Made by a program: the position numbers and the translations under genes | Origin: an uncultured Prevotellaceae bacterium | GTDB lineage: Bacteria > Bacteroidota > Bacteroidia > Bacteroidales > Bacteroidaceae | NCBI GenBank assembly: GCA_902784565.1 | Contig: CACZVE010000024.1 | Span: 1 to 45,354 of the forward strand | DNA length: 45,354 bases | Direction: 5' to 3' | The notes under the pieces: model-generated | What the model was told of the DNA's origin: nothing | Database searches by the model: none | The model's input: only the letters and a program-made list of their open reading frames with translations | In this document: positions 8,613 to 16,939 of the stretch, piece after piece | Layout: every line of letters starts with the position of its first letter | How positions within the stretch are numbered: position 1 is the first letter of the stretch

Positions 8613-9849
8613 GCGTGGTTAAATGGTCTGTGGCGAACAGGTCGTTCGCCACTTTTTGGATCTCCTCGGCAGTCACCTGGTCGATGCTGTCGTAGAGATG
8701 GGTGATGTTCTTTTCCCAGCCGTAATGCAAAAAACTCTTGCCGAAGTCGAGGGCAAACTGTTCGCGATTGTCGCAGGCAATGGCAATCTGCCCTTTCAAC
8801 TGACGTTTGGCATTGCGGAGTTGGGTAATGCTGAGGGGTTTTTGCATCATCTTATCCAGTTCACGGCGCACCAGACGGAGACATTTCCTGACATCATGGG
8901 GATCACAGCCGAAATAGACGCTCCAGATACCGGTATCGCTATAACTCACCATCGTACTCTCCACGGTATATACCAGTCCGTGGCGCTCTCGGAGGGAGAG
9001 GTTCAGACGGGCATTCATGCCCGGGCCACCTAATATATTATTTAATAGGTATAGGGGAATGCGCAGGGGATGATGGATGTCGTAGGCCCTTGCGCCCAGC
9101 ATCACGTGGGCCTGGTGGGTGCCAAGGGAACGGGTGAAAGAGGATTGAGTGGAGAGAGGAAAGTGGAAGGAGGAATGAGAAGACTCTGCTGCAGACATTT
9201 CTCCTTCCTCTTTCCTCTTTCCACTTTCCTCTATATGATTCGCCAGCATCTTGCAAAGGCGCTTGAAATCGATCTCCCCATAGACAAAGAAGATAGCATT
9301 ATCAAGACGGTAGTGGCGGCGCACAAAGCGTAAGGCATCCTCTGTGGTATAGGTGCGCAGTTGTTCGGCCTTGCCTAAGATATTATGTCCGAGGGGATGA
9401 CCTTCGAAGAGGATATTCTCGAACTCATCATAGATCAGTTCGGCGGGCGAGTCGTTATAACTCTCGATTTCATCGCAGATCACCTCCACTTCCTTGTCGA
9501 TCTCATGTTGTGGATACTGGCTGCGAAAGACAATATCCGTGAGGATATCCACTGCCTGAGTAAAGTGTTCCTTGGAGATGGCGGCATAGAACACGGTGTC
9601 TTCCTTGTTGGTGAAGGCGTTGAGTTCACCGCCTACACCCTCCAGGGCATTGATGATCTGTAGGGCATTGCGCTTCTCGGTACCTTTGAAGGTCATGTGT
9701 TCGCAGAAGTGCGCCAGTCCTTCCTCGCCAGGCAGTTCGTTACGGGTCCCTGCCGCTACCTGATAGCCGCAATACACCACCTGCGATGTGGATGGCAGAT
9801 GGATGATCCGTAGCCCGTTTTCGAGGGTATGAGTGTTATATTTCGTCAT
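8599..9849 (-). CDS. M16 family zinc protease (insulinase-like)
   Basis: 416 residues from the ATG at 9849; upstream in-frame codons are ignored because the -7 box lies there. The inverted zinc motif HxxEH is at His47-Glu50-His51 (GLAHFCEH), with the downstream metal ligand in the EVEVICDEIESY helix. The second M16 half has LNNILGGPGMNARLNLSLRERHGLVYTVES. No signal peptide, so cytoplasmic peptide degradation is likely; processing roles are possible. Between the two halves, about residues 203-239 form a serine/glutamate-rich low-complexity stretch encoded by an inverted repeat that looks like an in-frame insertion. It converges with, and overlaps, the Cache sensor gene. Confidence 0.93.
   Translation of the reverse strand: MTKYNTHTLENGLRIIHLPSTSQVVYCGYQVAAGTRNELPGEEGLAHFCEHMTFKGTEKRNALQIINALEGVGGELNAFTNKEDTVFYAAISKEHFTQAVDILTDIVFRSQYPQHEIDKEVEVICDEIESYNDSPAELIYDEFENILFEGHPLGHNILGKAEQLRTYTTEDALRFVRRHYRLDNAIFFVYGEIDFKRLCKMLANHIEESGKRKEEGEMSAAESSHSSFHFPLSTQSSFTRSLGTHQAHVMLGARAYDIHHPLRIPLYLLNNILGGPGMNARLNLSLRERHGLVYTVESTMVSYSDTGIWSVYFGCDPHDVRKCLRLVRRELDKMMQKPLSITQLRNAKRQLKGQIAIACDNREQFALDFGKSFLHYGWEKNITHLYDSIDQVTAEEIQKVANDLFATDHLTTLIFQ
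9155..9232. repeat. Inverted repeat inserted in frame in the M16 protease gene
   Basis: A 20-base left arm (9155-9174, AGAGGAAAGTGGAA then GGAGGA) pairs with the right arm at 9213-9232 with one mismatch, separated by 38 bases. The purine/pyrimidine bias and the low-complexity peptide it encodes, in the variable linker between two conserved protease halves, suggest a small palindromic repeat that inserted without breaking the frame. A related purine-rich repeat lies at the end of ribF (23588-23614). Confidence 0.6.
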
Positions 9850-9857
9850 TTTAGGTG

Positions 9858-9865
9858 CAAAGGTA
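9858..9865 (-). promoter_or_regulatory. -7 box of M16 protease gene (TACCTTTG)
   Basis: The minus strand reads TACCTTTG followed by CACC, and the ATG begins exactly 8 bases after the box. The predicted leader is only about 5 bases. The same 8-base spacing occurs at three other genes in this window. Confidence 0.55.
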
Positions 9866-9874
9866 CAAAAAAAG

Positions 9875-9900
9875 CCACAGATTACACAGATTATCACAGA
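9875..9900. repeat. Short tandem ACAGATTA-type intergenic repeat
   Basis: Between the M16 and pfkB-family promoters the sequence repeats an ACAGATTA/CACAGATT core about three times with a period of roughly 9 bases. A similar 9-base periodic motif (CCGTATAA-type) lies at 36741-36765. It looks like a dispersed short repeat, not a gene. Confidence 0.45.
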
Positions 9901-9907
9901 ATATTCG

Positions 9908-9915
9908 TATCTTTG
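9908..9915 (+). promoter_or_regulatory. -7 box of PfkB-family kinase gene (TATCTTTG)
   Basis: TATCTTTG matches the -7 consensus and lies 22 bases before the ATG at 9938. The -33 position is taken up by the short tandem repeat and shows no clear TTTG. Confidence 0.5.
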
Positions 9916-9937
9916 CATCCGTAAAAAGATTTATACG

Positions 9938-10897
9938 ATGCGAAAAGTTATTGGAATTGGCGAGACTGTTCTCGACATCATCTTCAAAAACGACCAACCT
10001 ATTGGTGCTGTACCTGGTGGGTCAGTATTCAACGGTATTATCTCCTTAGGACGCTCTGGTGTGCCGGCCTCGTTTATCAGTGAGACGGGTAATGACCGCG
10101 TAGGTAAGAAAATCATTTCCTTCCTGACGGAGAATAATGTGAATGCGGAGTATCTCTATGTCTATCCGGAATCGAAGTCACCTATCTCCCTGGCCTTCTT
10201 GAATGAAAAGAACGATGCGGAGTATGTTTTTTATAAGGATCATCCACACGACCAATTGGATTTTGTCTATCCTGACATCCAACCCGACGACATCGTGATA
10301 TTCGGCTCTTATTATGCTGTCAATCCTGTGATTCGTCCGCAGATGGCGGCTTTCCTCGACCATGCCAAGAACAAAGGGGCTATCATTTACTACGATGTGA
10401 ACTTCCGTGCCTCGCATCAGCATGAGGTGATGAAACTGACGCCGAATATCCTGGAGAACCTGGAATATGCGGATATTGTGAGAGGCTCTTCGGAGGACTT
10501 TGAAATCTTGTATAAGAAAACGGATGCCGACTTAATCTACCGTTCTCAGATTTCCTTCTACACCAAGAACTTCATTCTTACCCAGAGCAAGGAACCGGTA
10601 GAACTGCGGGCCGAAGGAGGTATCAGTAAACAGTATGCCGTGGAACAGAATGAGGCTGTCAGTACCATCGGAGCAGGCGATAACTTCAATGCCGGCTTCG
10701 TCTATGGCCTGATCAAGTATGGCGTGACCCGTGAGATGGTGAAGACGGGATTCAGCGAAGACTTATGGGATCGCATTATCACCTGTGCCCTCAAATTCTC
10801 GGCAAATGTCTGCAAGAGCATCGACAACAGTGTGGATATTGCATTCGGCAAGGAGCGCCAGCGCGAACTTCAGGAAAGCCTGAGCAACCAGGAATAA
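9938..10897 (+). CDS. PfkB-family carbohydrate (fructokinase-like) kinase
   Basis: 319 residues from the ATG at 9938, placed after a good -7 box. PfkB signature 1 is GGSVFNGIISLGRSGVPASFISETGNDRVGKKI (about residues 28-60), and signature 2 with the catalytic aspartate and anion hole is STIGAGDNFNAGF (about residues 244-256). These ribokinase-fold enzymes phosphorylate sugars or nucleosides with ATP; fructokinase is the usual annotation, but specificity cannot be read from motifs. It ends 8 bases from the convergent LOG gene. Confidence 0.9.
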   Translation: MRKVIGIGETVLDIIFKNDQPIGAVPGGSVFNGIISLGRSGVPASFISETGNDRVGKKIISFLTENNVNAEYLYVYPESKSPISLAFLNEKNDAEYVFYKDHPHDQLDFVYPDIQPDDIVIFGSYYAVNPVIRPQMAAFLDHAKNKGAIIYYDVNFRASHQHEVMKLTPNILENLEYADIVRGSSEDFEILYKKTDADLIYRSQISFYTKNFILTQSKEPVELRAEGGISKQYAVEQNEAVSTIGAGDNFNAGFVYGLIKYGVTREMVKTGFSEDLWDRIITCALKFSANVCKSIDNSVDIAFGKERQRELQESLSNQE

Positions 10898-10905
10898 TAA
10901 AACAT

Positions 10906-11448
10906 CTACTGTTCGACCTCTTTAATAATCCGGCTGATTTCTTCGATGGAATCAGCCGTTTTGATGTAATCCCGCCAATGCCCACGAACCATTCCCTTCG
11001 CCTGTAAATCGTCGAGCATCGCAATAAGCCCATTCCAGAAACCTTTCATATTATAGAGGATGACTTGTTTCTGGTGATAGCCAATCGTGGCGGAGGAGGC
11101 AACGGTAAAGAACTCGTCGATGGTGCCTATGCCGCCAGGCAGTGCAATAAACACATCACTCTGATCCATCATCAACTGTTTCCTGTCGCTGAGGTTGTCG
11201 CAGGGAATGTCCACATCGACATAGTCGCTGAGGCGCCCTGACTTCTCCACAATCATCGGAATAACACCGATGGTATGGCCTCCTGCCTCCTTTGTGGCCT
11301 TGGCGACACACTCCATCAGACCCTGGTTCACACCACCATAAACAAGCGTATGACCACGCTCCACAGTCCACTTCCCCAGTTCTTCTGTCATCGCAAAGAA
11401 GGCTGGGTCAATCTGCTGATTTGCAGAACAAAACACACATATCTTCAT
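10906..11448 (-). CDS. LOG-family protein (cytokinin riboside 5'-monophosphate phosphoribohydrolase-like)
   Basis: 180 residues, Rossmann-like fold of the TIGR00730 family. The defining motif PGGxGTxxE appears as LPGGIGTIDEF, and the early VYGGVNQGLM segment matches the nucleotide-binding loop. Characterised members cleave the ribose-5-phosphate from purine nucleoside monophosphates; bacterial physiological roles are mostly unsettled. It is transcribed from a promoter interleaved with that of the DEAD-box helicase, with only 45 bases between the two start codons. Confidence 0.9.
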   Translation of the reverse strand: MKICVFCSANQQIDPAFFAMTEELGKWTVERGHTLVYGGVNQGLMECVAKATKEAGGHTIGVIPMIVEKSGRLSDYVDVDIPCDNLSDRKQLMMDQSDVFIALPGGIGTIDEFFTVASSATIGYHQKQVILYNMKGFWNGLIAMLDDLQAKGMVRGHWRDYIKTADSIEEISRIIKEVEQ

Positions 11449-11456
11449 CTTGGGTG

Positions 11457-11489
11457 CAAAGTTACGAAAAAATTTTGTATCTTTGCAAA
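11457..11489 (-). promoter_or_regulatory. Promoter of LOG gene (TTTG-N21-TAACTTTG)
   Basis: Minus strand: TTTG at 11489-11486, 21 bases, TAACTTTG at 11464-11457, then 8 bases to the ATG. The -33 element lies inside the 5' end of the divergent helicase transcript, immediately beyond its -7 box, so the two promoters probably exclude each other. Confidence 0.6.
11478..11485 (+). promoter_or_regulatory. -7 box of DEAD-box helicase gene (TATCTTTG)
   Basis: TATCTTTG, with the ATG starting 8 bases after it, gives a predicted leader of about 5 bases. It lies within the spacer of the opposing LOG promoter. Confidence 0.55.
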
Positions 11490-11493
11490 CGAT

Positions 11494-13323
11494 ATGAAGA
11501 CATTTGAAGAATTAGGCGTCAGCGGACCAATCCGCAAGGCCATCGAAGAGTTAGGATTTGTACAGCCCATGCCTGTACAAGAGGCGGTGATTCCTTATCT
11601 GTTGGGGGAAAAGACAGATCTCATTGCCCTTGCCCAGACAGGAACTGGCAAGACGGCTGCATTCGGTATCCCCCTGCTGCAGCGCATCGACACCGCAAGG
11701 CGTGAGGCCAAGGCACTGGTACTCTCACCCACCAGAGAATTGTGCCTGCAGATTACGGACGACATCCGTGACTTCGCCAAATATATGGATGGTATCCACG
11801 TGGAGGCTGTCTATGGCGGTGCCTCCATCGAGCCCCAGATGCGAGCCTTGAAGAAAGGTGTGCAGATCATCGTGGCTACGCCAGGACGATTGGTAGACTT
11901 GAAGAATCGGGGCGTTGCAGACCTTAGTACGGTACGCCATATCGTACTCGACGAAGCCGACGAGATGTTGAATATGGGTTTCTCGGAGAATATCAGTGAG
12001 ATCTTCGAGTCGATCCATCCGGAACATAGCACCCTGATGTTCTCCGCCACGATGAGTCGTGAGGTGGAGAAAGTGGCGAAGAAGTACCTTCAGGATTATC
12101 AAGAGATTGTGGTAGGAAGCCGTAATGAGGGGGCTGAGAATGTGAACCATATCTATTATATGGTAAATGCCAAGGACAAGTACCTTGCCTTAAAACGCAT
12201 CGTGGACTATTTCCCACGTATCTTTGCCATCATCTTCTGTCGTACGAAGATTGAGACGCAGGAGATTGCCGACAAACTGATCAAGGACGGTTATAATGCC
12301 GAATCGTTGCATGGTGATCTCTCCCAACAACAGCGTGACCTGACGATGCAGAAGTTCCGCAACCATCTGACACAATTGCTGGTGGCAACGGATGTGGCGG
12401 CACGTGGTCTCGATGTGGATGACCTGACACATGTGATTAACTTCGGTCTGCCTGACGACATCGAGAACTATACCCACCGTTCGGGTCGTACGGGTCGTGC
12501 CGGCAAGAAGGGAACCTCGATATCGATTGTCCATAGCCGTGAGAAGTTCAAGATCCGTAATATCGAGAAAGAAATCGGTAAGGAGTTTGTGAAGGCGGAG
12601 ATTCCCTCGGCAGAGGAGATCTGTAAGAAACAACTCTATAAGGTGATGGATCAGATCGTGAAGACGGATGTCGATGATGAGGAAATTGCTCCCTTCATGC
12701 AGGATATCAGTCGTTATTTCGAGTATATCGACAAGGAGGAACTGATTAAGAAGATTGTCTCATTGGAGTTTGGTAAGTTCCTGGCCTATTATGCCGACGC
12801 ACCAGAAATTGAGGCGGTTGTTCCGGATAAGAAAGAGAAGAAGCCGCAATCAGACAAACAGAAATTACAGAACAAAGCCCAGAAAGGTTATCGTCGCCTC
12901 TTCATCAATCTCGGCAAGCGCGATGGTTTCTATCCTGGTGAACTGATGCAGACGCTGAACCGCTTCGTGGGCGGACGTCAGGAAGTGGGACATATCGATC
13001 TCCTGGATACCATTTCTTATTTCGAGGTACCTGAGAAGGATGCCAAGAAGGTGATGATCCAGTTGACAGGTATTCGCTACAAAGGTCGTACCGTGCGCTG
13101 TAATGATGCTGATGATACGGGGAAGACTCCCCCTGAACGCTCAAAGGACAGACAGAATGCTTCGCGCCGAAAGAAAAACGACGATTTCATCGAGAAACCA
13201 AGGCGTCAGAAGAAAGACGACTGGCGCAGTTTGATGAAGAAAGTGCCTCGCGACCTTCGTGGCCCTGAACCAGATTTCTCCGAAGAAGGCTGGGCTATGA
13301 GAAAGCCCCGCAAGAAGAAATAA
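11494..13323 (+). CDS. DEAD-box ATP-dependent RNA helicase with DbpA-type RNA-binding domain
   Basis: 609 residues from the ATG at 11494, chosen because the upstream frame runs through the promoter. All helicase motifs are present: Q motif region (FVQPMPVQEAVIP), Walker A AQTGTGKT (47-54), PTRELC, TPGR, DEAD at about 153-156, SAT, and HRSGRTGR. A DbpA-like RNA-binding domain follows at about 465-545 (YRRLFINLGKRDGFYPGEL) and a lysine/arginine-rich tail. Such proteins (CsdA/DbpA group) remodel rRNA or mRNA, often in ribosome assembly or cold adaptation. The gene is alone on its strand and ends at a strong terminator. Confidence 0.96.
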   Translation: MKTFEELGVSGPIRKAIEELGFVQPMPVQEAVIPYLLGEKTDLIALAQTGTGKTAAFGIPLLQRIDTARREAKALVLSPTRELCLQITDDIRDFAKYMDGIHVEAVYGGASIEPQMRALKKGVQIIVATPGRLVDLKNRGVADLSTVRHIVLDEADEMLNMGFSENISEIFESIHPEHSTLMFSATMSREVEKVAKKYLQDYQEIVVGSRNEGAENVNHIYYMVNAKDKYLALKRIVDYFPRIFAIIFCRTKIETQEIADKLIKDGYNAESLHGDLSQQQRDLTMQKFRNHLTQLLVATDVAARGLDVDDLTHVINFGLPDDIENYTHRSGRTGRAGKKGTSISIVHSREKFKIRNIEKEIGKEFVKAEIPSAEEICKKQLYKVMDQIVKTDVDDEEIAPFMQDISRYFEYIDKEELIKKIVSLEFGKFLAYYADAPEIEAVVPDKKEKKPQSDKQKLQNKAQKGYRRLFINLGKRDGFYPGELMQTLNRFVGGRQEVGHIDLLDTISYFEVPEKDAKKVMIQLTGIRYKGRTVRCNDADDTGKTPPERSKDRQNASRRKKNDDFIEKPRRQKKDDWRSLMKKVPRDLRGPEPDFSEEGWAMRKPRKKK

Positions 13324-13324
13324 G

Positions 13325-13350
13325 AAAAGCCCCGGACCGGGGCTTTTCTT
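13325..13350. terminator. Bidirectional intrinsic terminator between helicase and S46 peptidase genes
   Basis: AAAAGCCCC at 13325-13333, a 5-base loop, and GGGGCTTTT at 13339-13347 form a GC stem flanked by A and T runs on both sides. It lies between two convergent genes and can serve both. Confidence 0.85.
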
Positions 13351-13353
13351 GTC

Positions 13354-15471
13354 TTATTGGGCGTTGATTTCGCGGAGCAGACGGTCTGCTTTGCCCCATG
13401 ACTCCATCATATAGAGCACATAACGGATATCCACACCGATGCAGCGGGCCAGTTGTGAGTCGAAGAAGATGTCAGAACTCAGACTGTCCCAGTTTCCGTC
13501 GAAAGCCAGACCGATGAGTTCGCCCTTGCCATTGAACATCGGTGAACCGCTGTTACCACCGGTGATGTCATTGTTCGATAGGAAACAGAGGTGCAACTTA
13601 CCGGTTCCTTTGTCGGCGTACTTGCCGTAGTCTTTCTTCGAGAGCAGTTCTTTCATAATCGGCTCGGCCTCATAGTCGATGACACCCTTTTCTCCTTGTT
13701 CCATCTTCTCCACGATGCTCTCGGCAGTGGTGTAGTAGCCTGAGGGTTTGCCACCCAGAAGATATTCTCCCACCTGACCATACGAGAGGCGCATGGTCAT
13801 ATTGGCATCGGAGTAGTTGGGCATATCCTCCTCCATACGCAGTTTGGCGGCACAGAGGTAGCGCTCCAGCACATCGATGCTGTCGTAGGTAGCCATCAGG
13901 TCAGTACGCAGTTCGAGCATCGTGGAATAGACACATTCGCCATACATCACACCCGGGTCACGCTTGTAACTGTTCTTGTTGATGTAGATTTTCTTGTCAC
14001 TCTTCATCAACTTCGACTTCTTATAGAGGTAGTCGGCATATTTCTGATAGTCGCCTTTGAAATCCCTGTCTATGATGTTGTAGAAGGCAGGCTGATACTT
14101 CGGCTCCACCTGTTCACGGTAGTTCTTCATCAGCGCAGCGATGACCTCACGGTCCAGGTTGTAGTCCCATTCGTCACTGTTGTCCTTGAACTCCACATAG
14201 TAACTCTTGGGCTTGCCTTCCTTGCCGTTGATGATGGCATTGTTCTGTACCCGCATAGCCCTACGGGTCATCTCGTCGCTGCGTCCGAAAGTCTCGCTGA
14301 AGAACATCATCGCACGCATGGCATTGAAACGCTCCTTATAGAGACGTTCCAGTTTGTCGAAGTCGAGTTGTCCCTTCAGGTATCCCGTGGAGTCCTGCCA
14401 CTGACGGATCTTCGCCTCAAAGGCAGCTTTTTGCTGTATCAGTCCGATGGAATCGATACATTTGTTCATACCGATAGAGTTCTTCCAGTAGTTGGAACTC
14501 TGGGCAAACTTCGAGTCGTACTTGATACGCACGGCTTCATCGGCCCGCATGTGACGGATCATGATGTCCTGTTTGATCTCACGGGTCTGGTAACGGGGTT
14601 TGTTCTGGGCATCACGACGTTCCAGGATACCATAAGACGACAGATAACGGCTTGTGCTGCCAGGGAAACCGAGGGTCATCGAGAACGAGCCCGGTACATA
14701 GCCCTGCAGCGACACAGGTGCCCACTTCTTCGGATGATAGGGCACATTATCCTTCGAATACTTCGCCGGACCGCCTGTCTTCGGATCGACATAGATACGG
14801 AACACGGAGAAGTCACAGGTCTGACGGGGCCACATCCAGTTGTCTGTCTCGCCACCAAACTTACCCATCGACTTGGGCAGGGCGAATACCAGACGCACAT
14901 CCTCATAGTCGCGATAGGTGGTCAGGTAGTATTTGTTGCCTTCGTAATAGGGCTTCAGTTCGGCTCGCAGGGTAGAGTCCTGGGCACGAATCTGTTTCTG
15001 GAAGACATTCTCCAAAGAGTCGATGAAATGGCCTCTTTCTCCCTCAGTGAGTTTGTTGAGTCCGAGGGAATCGAGTTGGTCTGTCACATCCTTCTGCTCC
15101 ACCATAAAACTCACATAGAGGTCTTTATTGGGCAGTTCCTCCTCGTAGGAGTTCGACACGAAGCCGTTGAGCATGTAGTCGTGTTCCACGGTAGAATGAC
15201 TGCGAATAGACTCAAAACCGCAGTGGTGATTTGTAAACACAAGTCCGTCGGGTGACACTACCACACCGGAACAATAACCGCCGAAGAGCACCACACAGTT
15301 CTTCACGGCATCATCGCCCTCATACAGTGCCCCGTAAGGCAGTTCGTAGTTCTCCTGCTTCATCGTCTCATAGACTGCTTTCGGCAGGTTATACAGCGTC
15401 CACATGCCCTCATCGGCATGAGCCGACAACATCAGGAACGGGGCAACTAACGTTAATATCCATTTCTTCAT
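13354..15471 (-). CDS. S46 family dipeptidyl-peptidase (DPP7-like)
   Basis: 705 residues with a signal peptide (MKKWILTLVAPFLMLSAHA), so periplasmic. I start at the ATG at 15471; upstream codons overlap the flippase gene. The trypsin-like catalytic region shows NHHCGFES (His82/83) and TGGNSGSP (Ser641), typical of S46. The residue that separates specificities follows in LAFDGNWDS: glycine, as in DPP7 (hydrophobic P1), not arginine as in DPP11 (acidic P1). The enzyme removes dipeptides from oligopeptides, fitting an amino-acid-using Bacteroidete. It starts 4 bases after the flippase stop, third gene of a minus-strand unit. Confidence 0.93.
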   Translation of the reverse strand: MKKWILTLVAPFLMLSAHADEGMWTLYNLPKAVYETMKQENYELPYGALYEGDDAVKNCVVLFGGYCSGVVVSPDGLVFTNHHCGFESIRSHSTVEHDYMLNGFVSNSYEEELPNKDLYVSFMVEQKDVTDQLDSLGLNKLTEGERGHFIDSLENVFQKQIRAQDSTLRAELKPYYEGNKYYLTTYRDYEDVRLVFALPKSMGKFGGETDNWMWPRQTCDFSVFRIYVDPKTGGPAKYSKDNVPYHPKKWAPVSLQGYVPGSFSMTLGFPGSTSRYLSSYGILERRDAQNKPRYQTREIKQDIMIRHMRADEAVRIKYDSKFAQSSNYWKNSIGMNKCIDSIGLIQQKAAFEAKIRQWQDSTGYLKGQLDFDKLERLYKERFNAMRAMMFFSETFGRSDEMTRRAMRVQNNAIINGKEGKPKSYYVEFKDNSDEWDYNLDREVIAALMKNYREQVEPKYQPAFYNIIDRDFKGDYQKYADYLYKKSKLMKSDKKIYINKNSYKRDPGVMYGECVYSTMLELRTDLMATYDSIDVLERYLCAAKLRMEEDMPNYSDANMTMRLSYGQVGEYLLGGKPSGYYTTAESIVEKMEQGEKGVIDYEAEPIMKELLSKKDYGKYADKGTGKLHLCFLSNNDITGGNSGSPMFNGKGELIGLAFDGNWDSLSSDIFFDSQLARCIGVDIRYVLYMMESWGKADRLLREINAQ

Positions 15472-15475
15472 GATC

Positions 15476-16936
15476 TTATTTGTTTTTTCTGAAATATTTT
15501 CCAATGACTGGGAGGCTGTTTAGGGGTACGTCGCGCCAGATGATGAGTGCAATGAAGAGCAGAATCAGCAGCGTGTTCACGGTAAGTGACAGCCAGAGGG
15601 GCAAATCCTCTCTCAGTTGCGTCATGGTGGCAAAGGCCAGGACAGCCAGTACGACATAGAGGGCGATATCCTTCAACGGATAGTTGAGGGGATAGTATTT
15701 CTGTCCCACGAAGTAGGAAGTGATCATTGCTACCCCATAGCCGGCGACACCGCCCCAGGCACAGGCCATATAACCGTATTTCGGCACGAAGAAGAAGTTT
15801 ACTGCCAACAGTACGGCGCAACCGATACCCGAGAACCACGCTCCCCAGATGGTCTTGTCGATGATCTTATACCAGAACGACAGGTTGAAGTAGATACCCA
15901 TCATGATCTCTGCTGCCATCACAATCGGTACTACCTTTAGACCCACCCAGTAGTCCGGGTTCCTGACGATGTATTTCAGGATGTCGATATATCCTACCAC
16001 CATCAGAAACGCCAACAACGTGAAGATGATGAAGAACTTCATCGCCTGTTCATACATCTCGTGCTGTCCCTTCTCTTTCACGCCAGCGAATACAATCGGC
16101 TCGTAGGCAAAACGGAAAGCCTGGGTAATCATCGCCATAATCATGGCAATCTTCGAACAGGCGCCGTAGATGCCGAGTTGTTCCAGCATCTCACTATGAC
16201 TGCCCTCATAGATATAAGGGAAGAGCATCTTGTCTGCCGTCTGGTTCAGGATGCCTGCGATACCCAGTACAAGGATGGGCCACGAATAACTGAGCATCGT
16301 ACGTAGCAGTTTCTTGTCGAGTCGCCAGCGGAAACCTGTATACTCCGTGATAAGACAGACGGCGAGCATCGCCGTGCAGGCGAGGTTGATGTAAAAGGCA
16401 TAGCCCACGTCCTTGCCGTCCATCCAGGCGAAGTAGAAGACGTTGAGTATAATGCTGACGATGATGTTCAACAGTTTCAGCGCAGCAAACTTGATGGCTT
16501 TCTTCTGTTGGCGCAAGTGGGCGAAGGGGATACAGAGGAAGGCATCGATAGCCACTGTCAGAGCCATCACCCATACCCATTCGGGATGATCGCCATAGCC
16601 CATCACCTGACTAATCGGTGTGATGAAGATAATCACCAGCGCCGCAAAGATGGCAGAGACAGCACCCACGCTAATCAGTGTGGTGGAATAGACCACTTGC
16701 GAGTCGGTGTGCGTCTTGTTGGTGAAACGGAAATAGGTGGTCTCCATGCCGAAGGTGAGGATCACCAGGATCAGCGCCACATACGCGTACATATTTGTAA
16801 TAACACCGTAGCCGCCCGATGCTGCCGAGAGTTGGGCGGTGTAGAGCGGCACCAGCAGATAATTCAGAAACCTGCCGATGATGCTCGAAAGGCCGTAGAT
16901 GGCCGTATCTTTTGCGATAGTTTGTAGTTTGCCCAT
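15476..16936 (-). CDS. Oligosaccharide flippase / polysaccharide biosynthesis membrane protein (MOP superfamily)
   Basis: 486 residues, about 14 hydrophobic helices with short loops. The N-terminus (DTAIYGLSSIIGRFLNYLLVPLYT) and the pattern of helices match Wzx/RfbX-like flippases that move lipid-linked sugar repeats across the inner membrane. No glycosyltransferases are adjacent, so the lipid-linked substrate is unknown. It starts 3 bases after the SpmAB-like gene stop and is followed 4 bases later by the S46 peptidase, so the three are co-transcribed, although no functional link is evident. Confidence 0.88.
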   Translation of the reverse strand: MGKLQTIAKDTAIYGLSSIIGRFLNYLLVPLYTAQLSAASGGYGVITNMYAYVALILVILTFGMETTYFRFTNKTHTDSQVVYSTTLISVGAVSAIFAALVIIFITPISQVMGYGDHPEWVWVMALTVAIDAFLCIPFAHLRQQKKAIKFAALKLLNIIVSIILNVFYFAWMDGKDVGYAFYINLACTAMLAVCLITEYTGFRWRLDKKLLRTMLSYSWPILVLGIAGILNQTADKMLFPYIYEGSHSEMLEQLGIYGACSKIAMIMAMITQAFRFAYEPIVFAGVKEKGQHEMYEQAMKFFIIFTLLAFLMVVGYIDILKYIVRNPDYWVGLKVVPIVMAAEIMMGIYFNLSFWYKIIDKTIWGAWFSGIGCAVLLAVNFFFVPKYGYMACAWGGVAGYGVAMITSYFVGQKYYPLNYPLKDIALYVVLAVLAFATMTQLREDLPLWLSLTVNTLLILLFIALIIWRDVPLNSLPVIGKYFRKNK

Positions 16937-16939
16937 AAT

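Noticed and set aside
11275-11493. Extended N-terminus of the DEAD-box helicase
   Set aside because: It would be read through the divergent LOG gene and the promoter; homologues begin at MKTFEELG.
14368-15255. Antisense frame of 295 codons opposite the S46 peptidase
   Set aside because: Shadow of a clearly conserved gene, with no promoter or motif.
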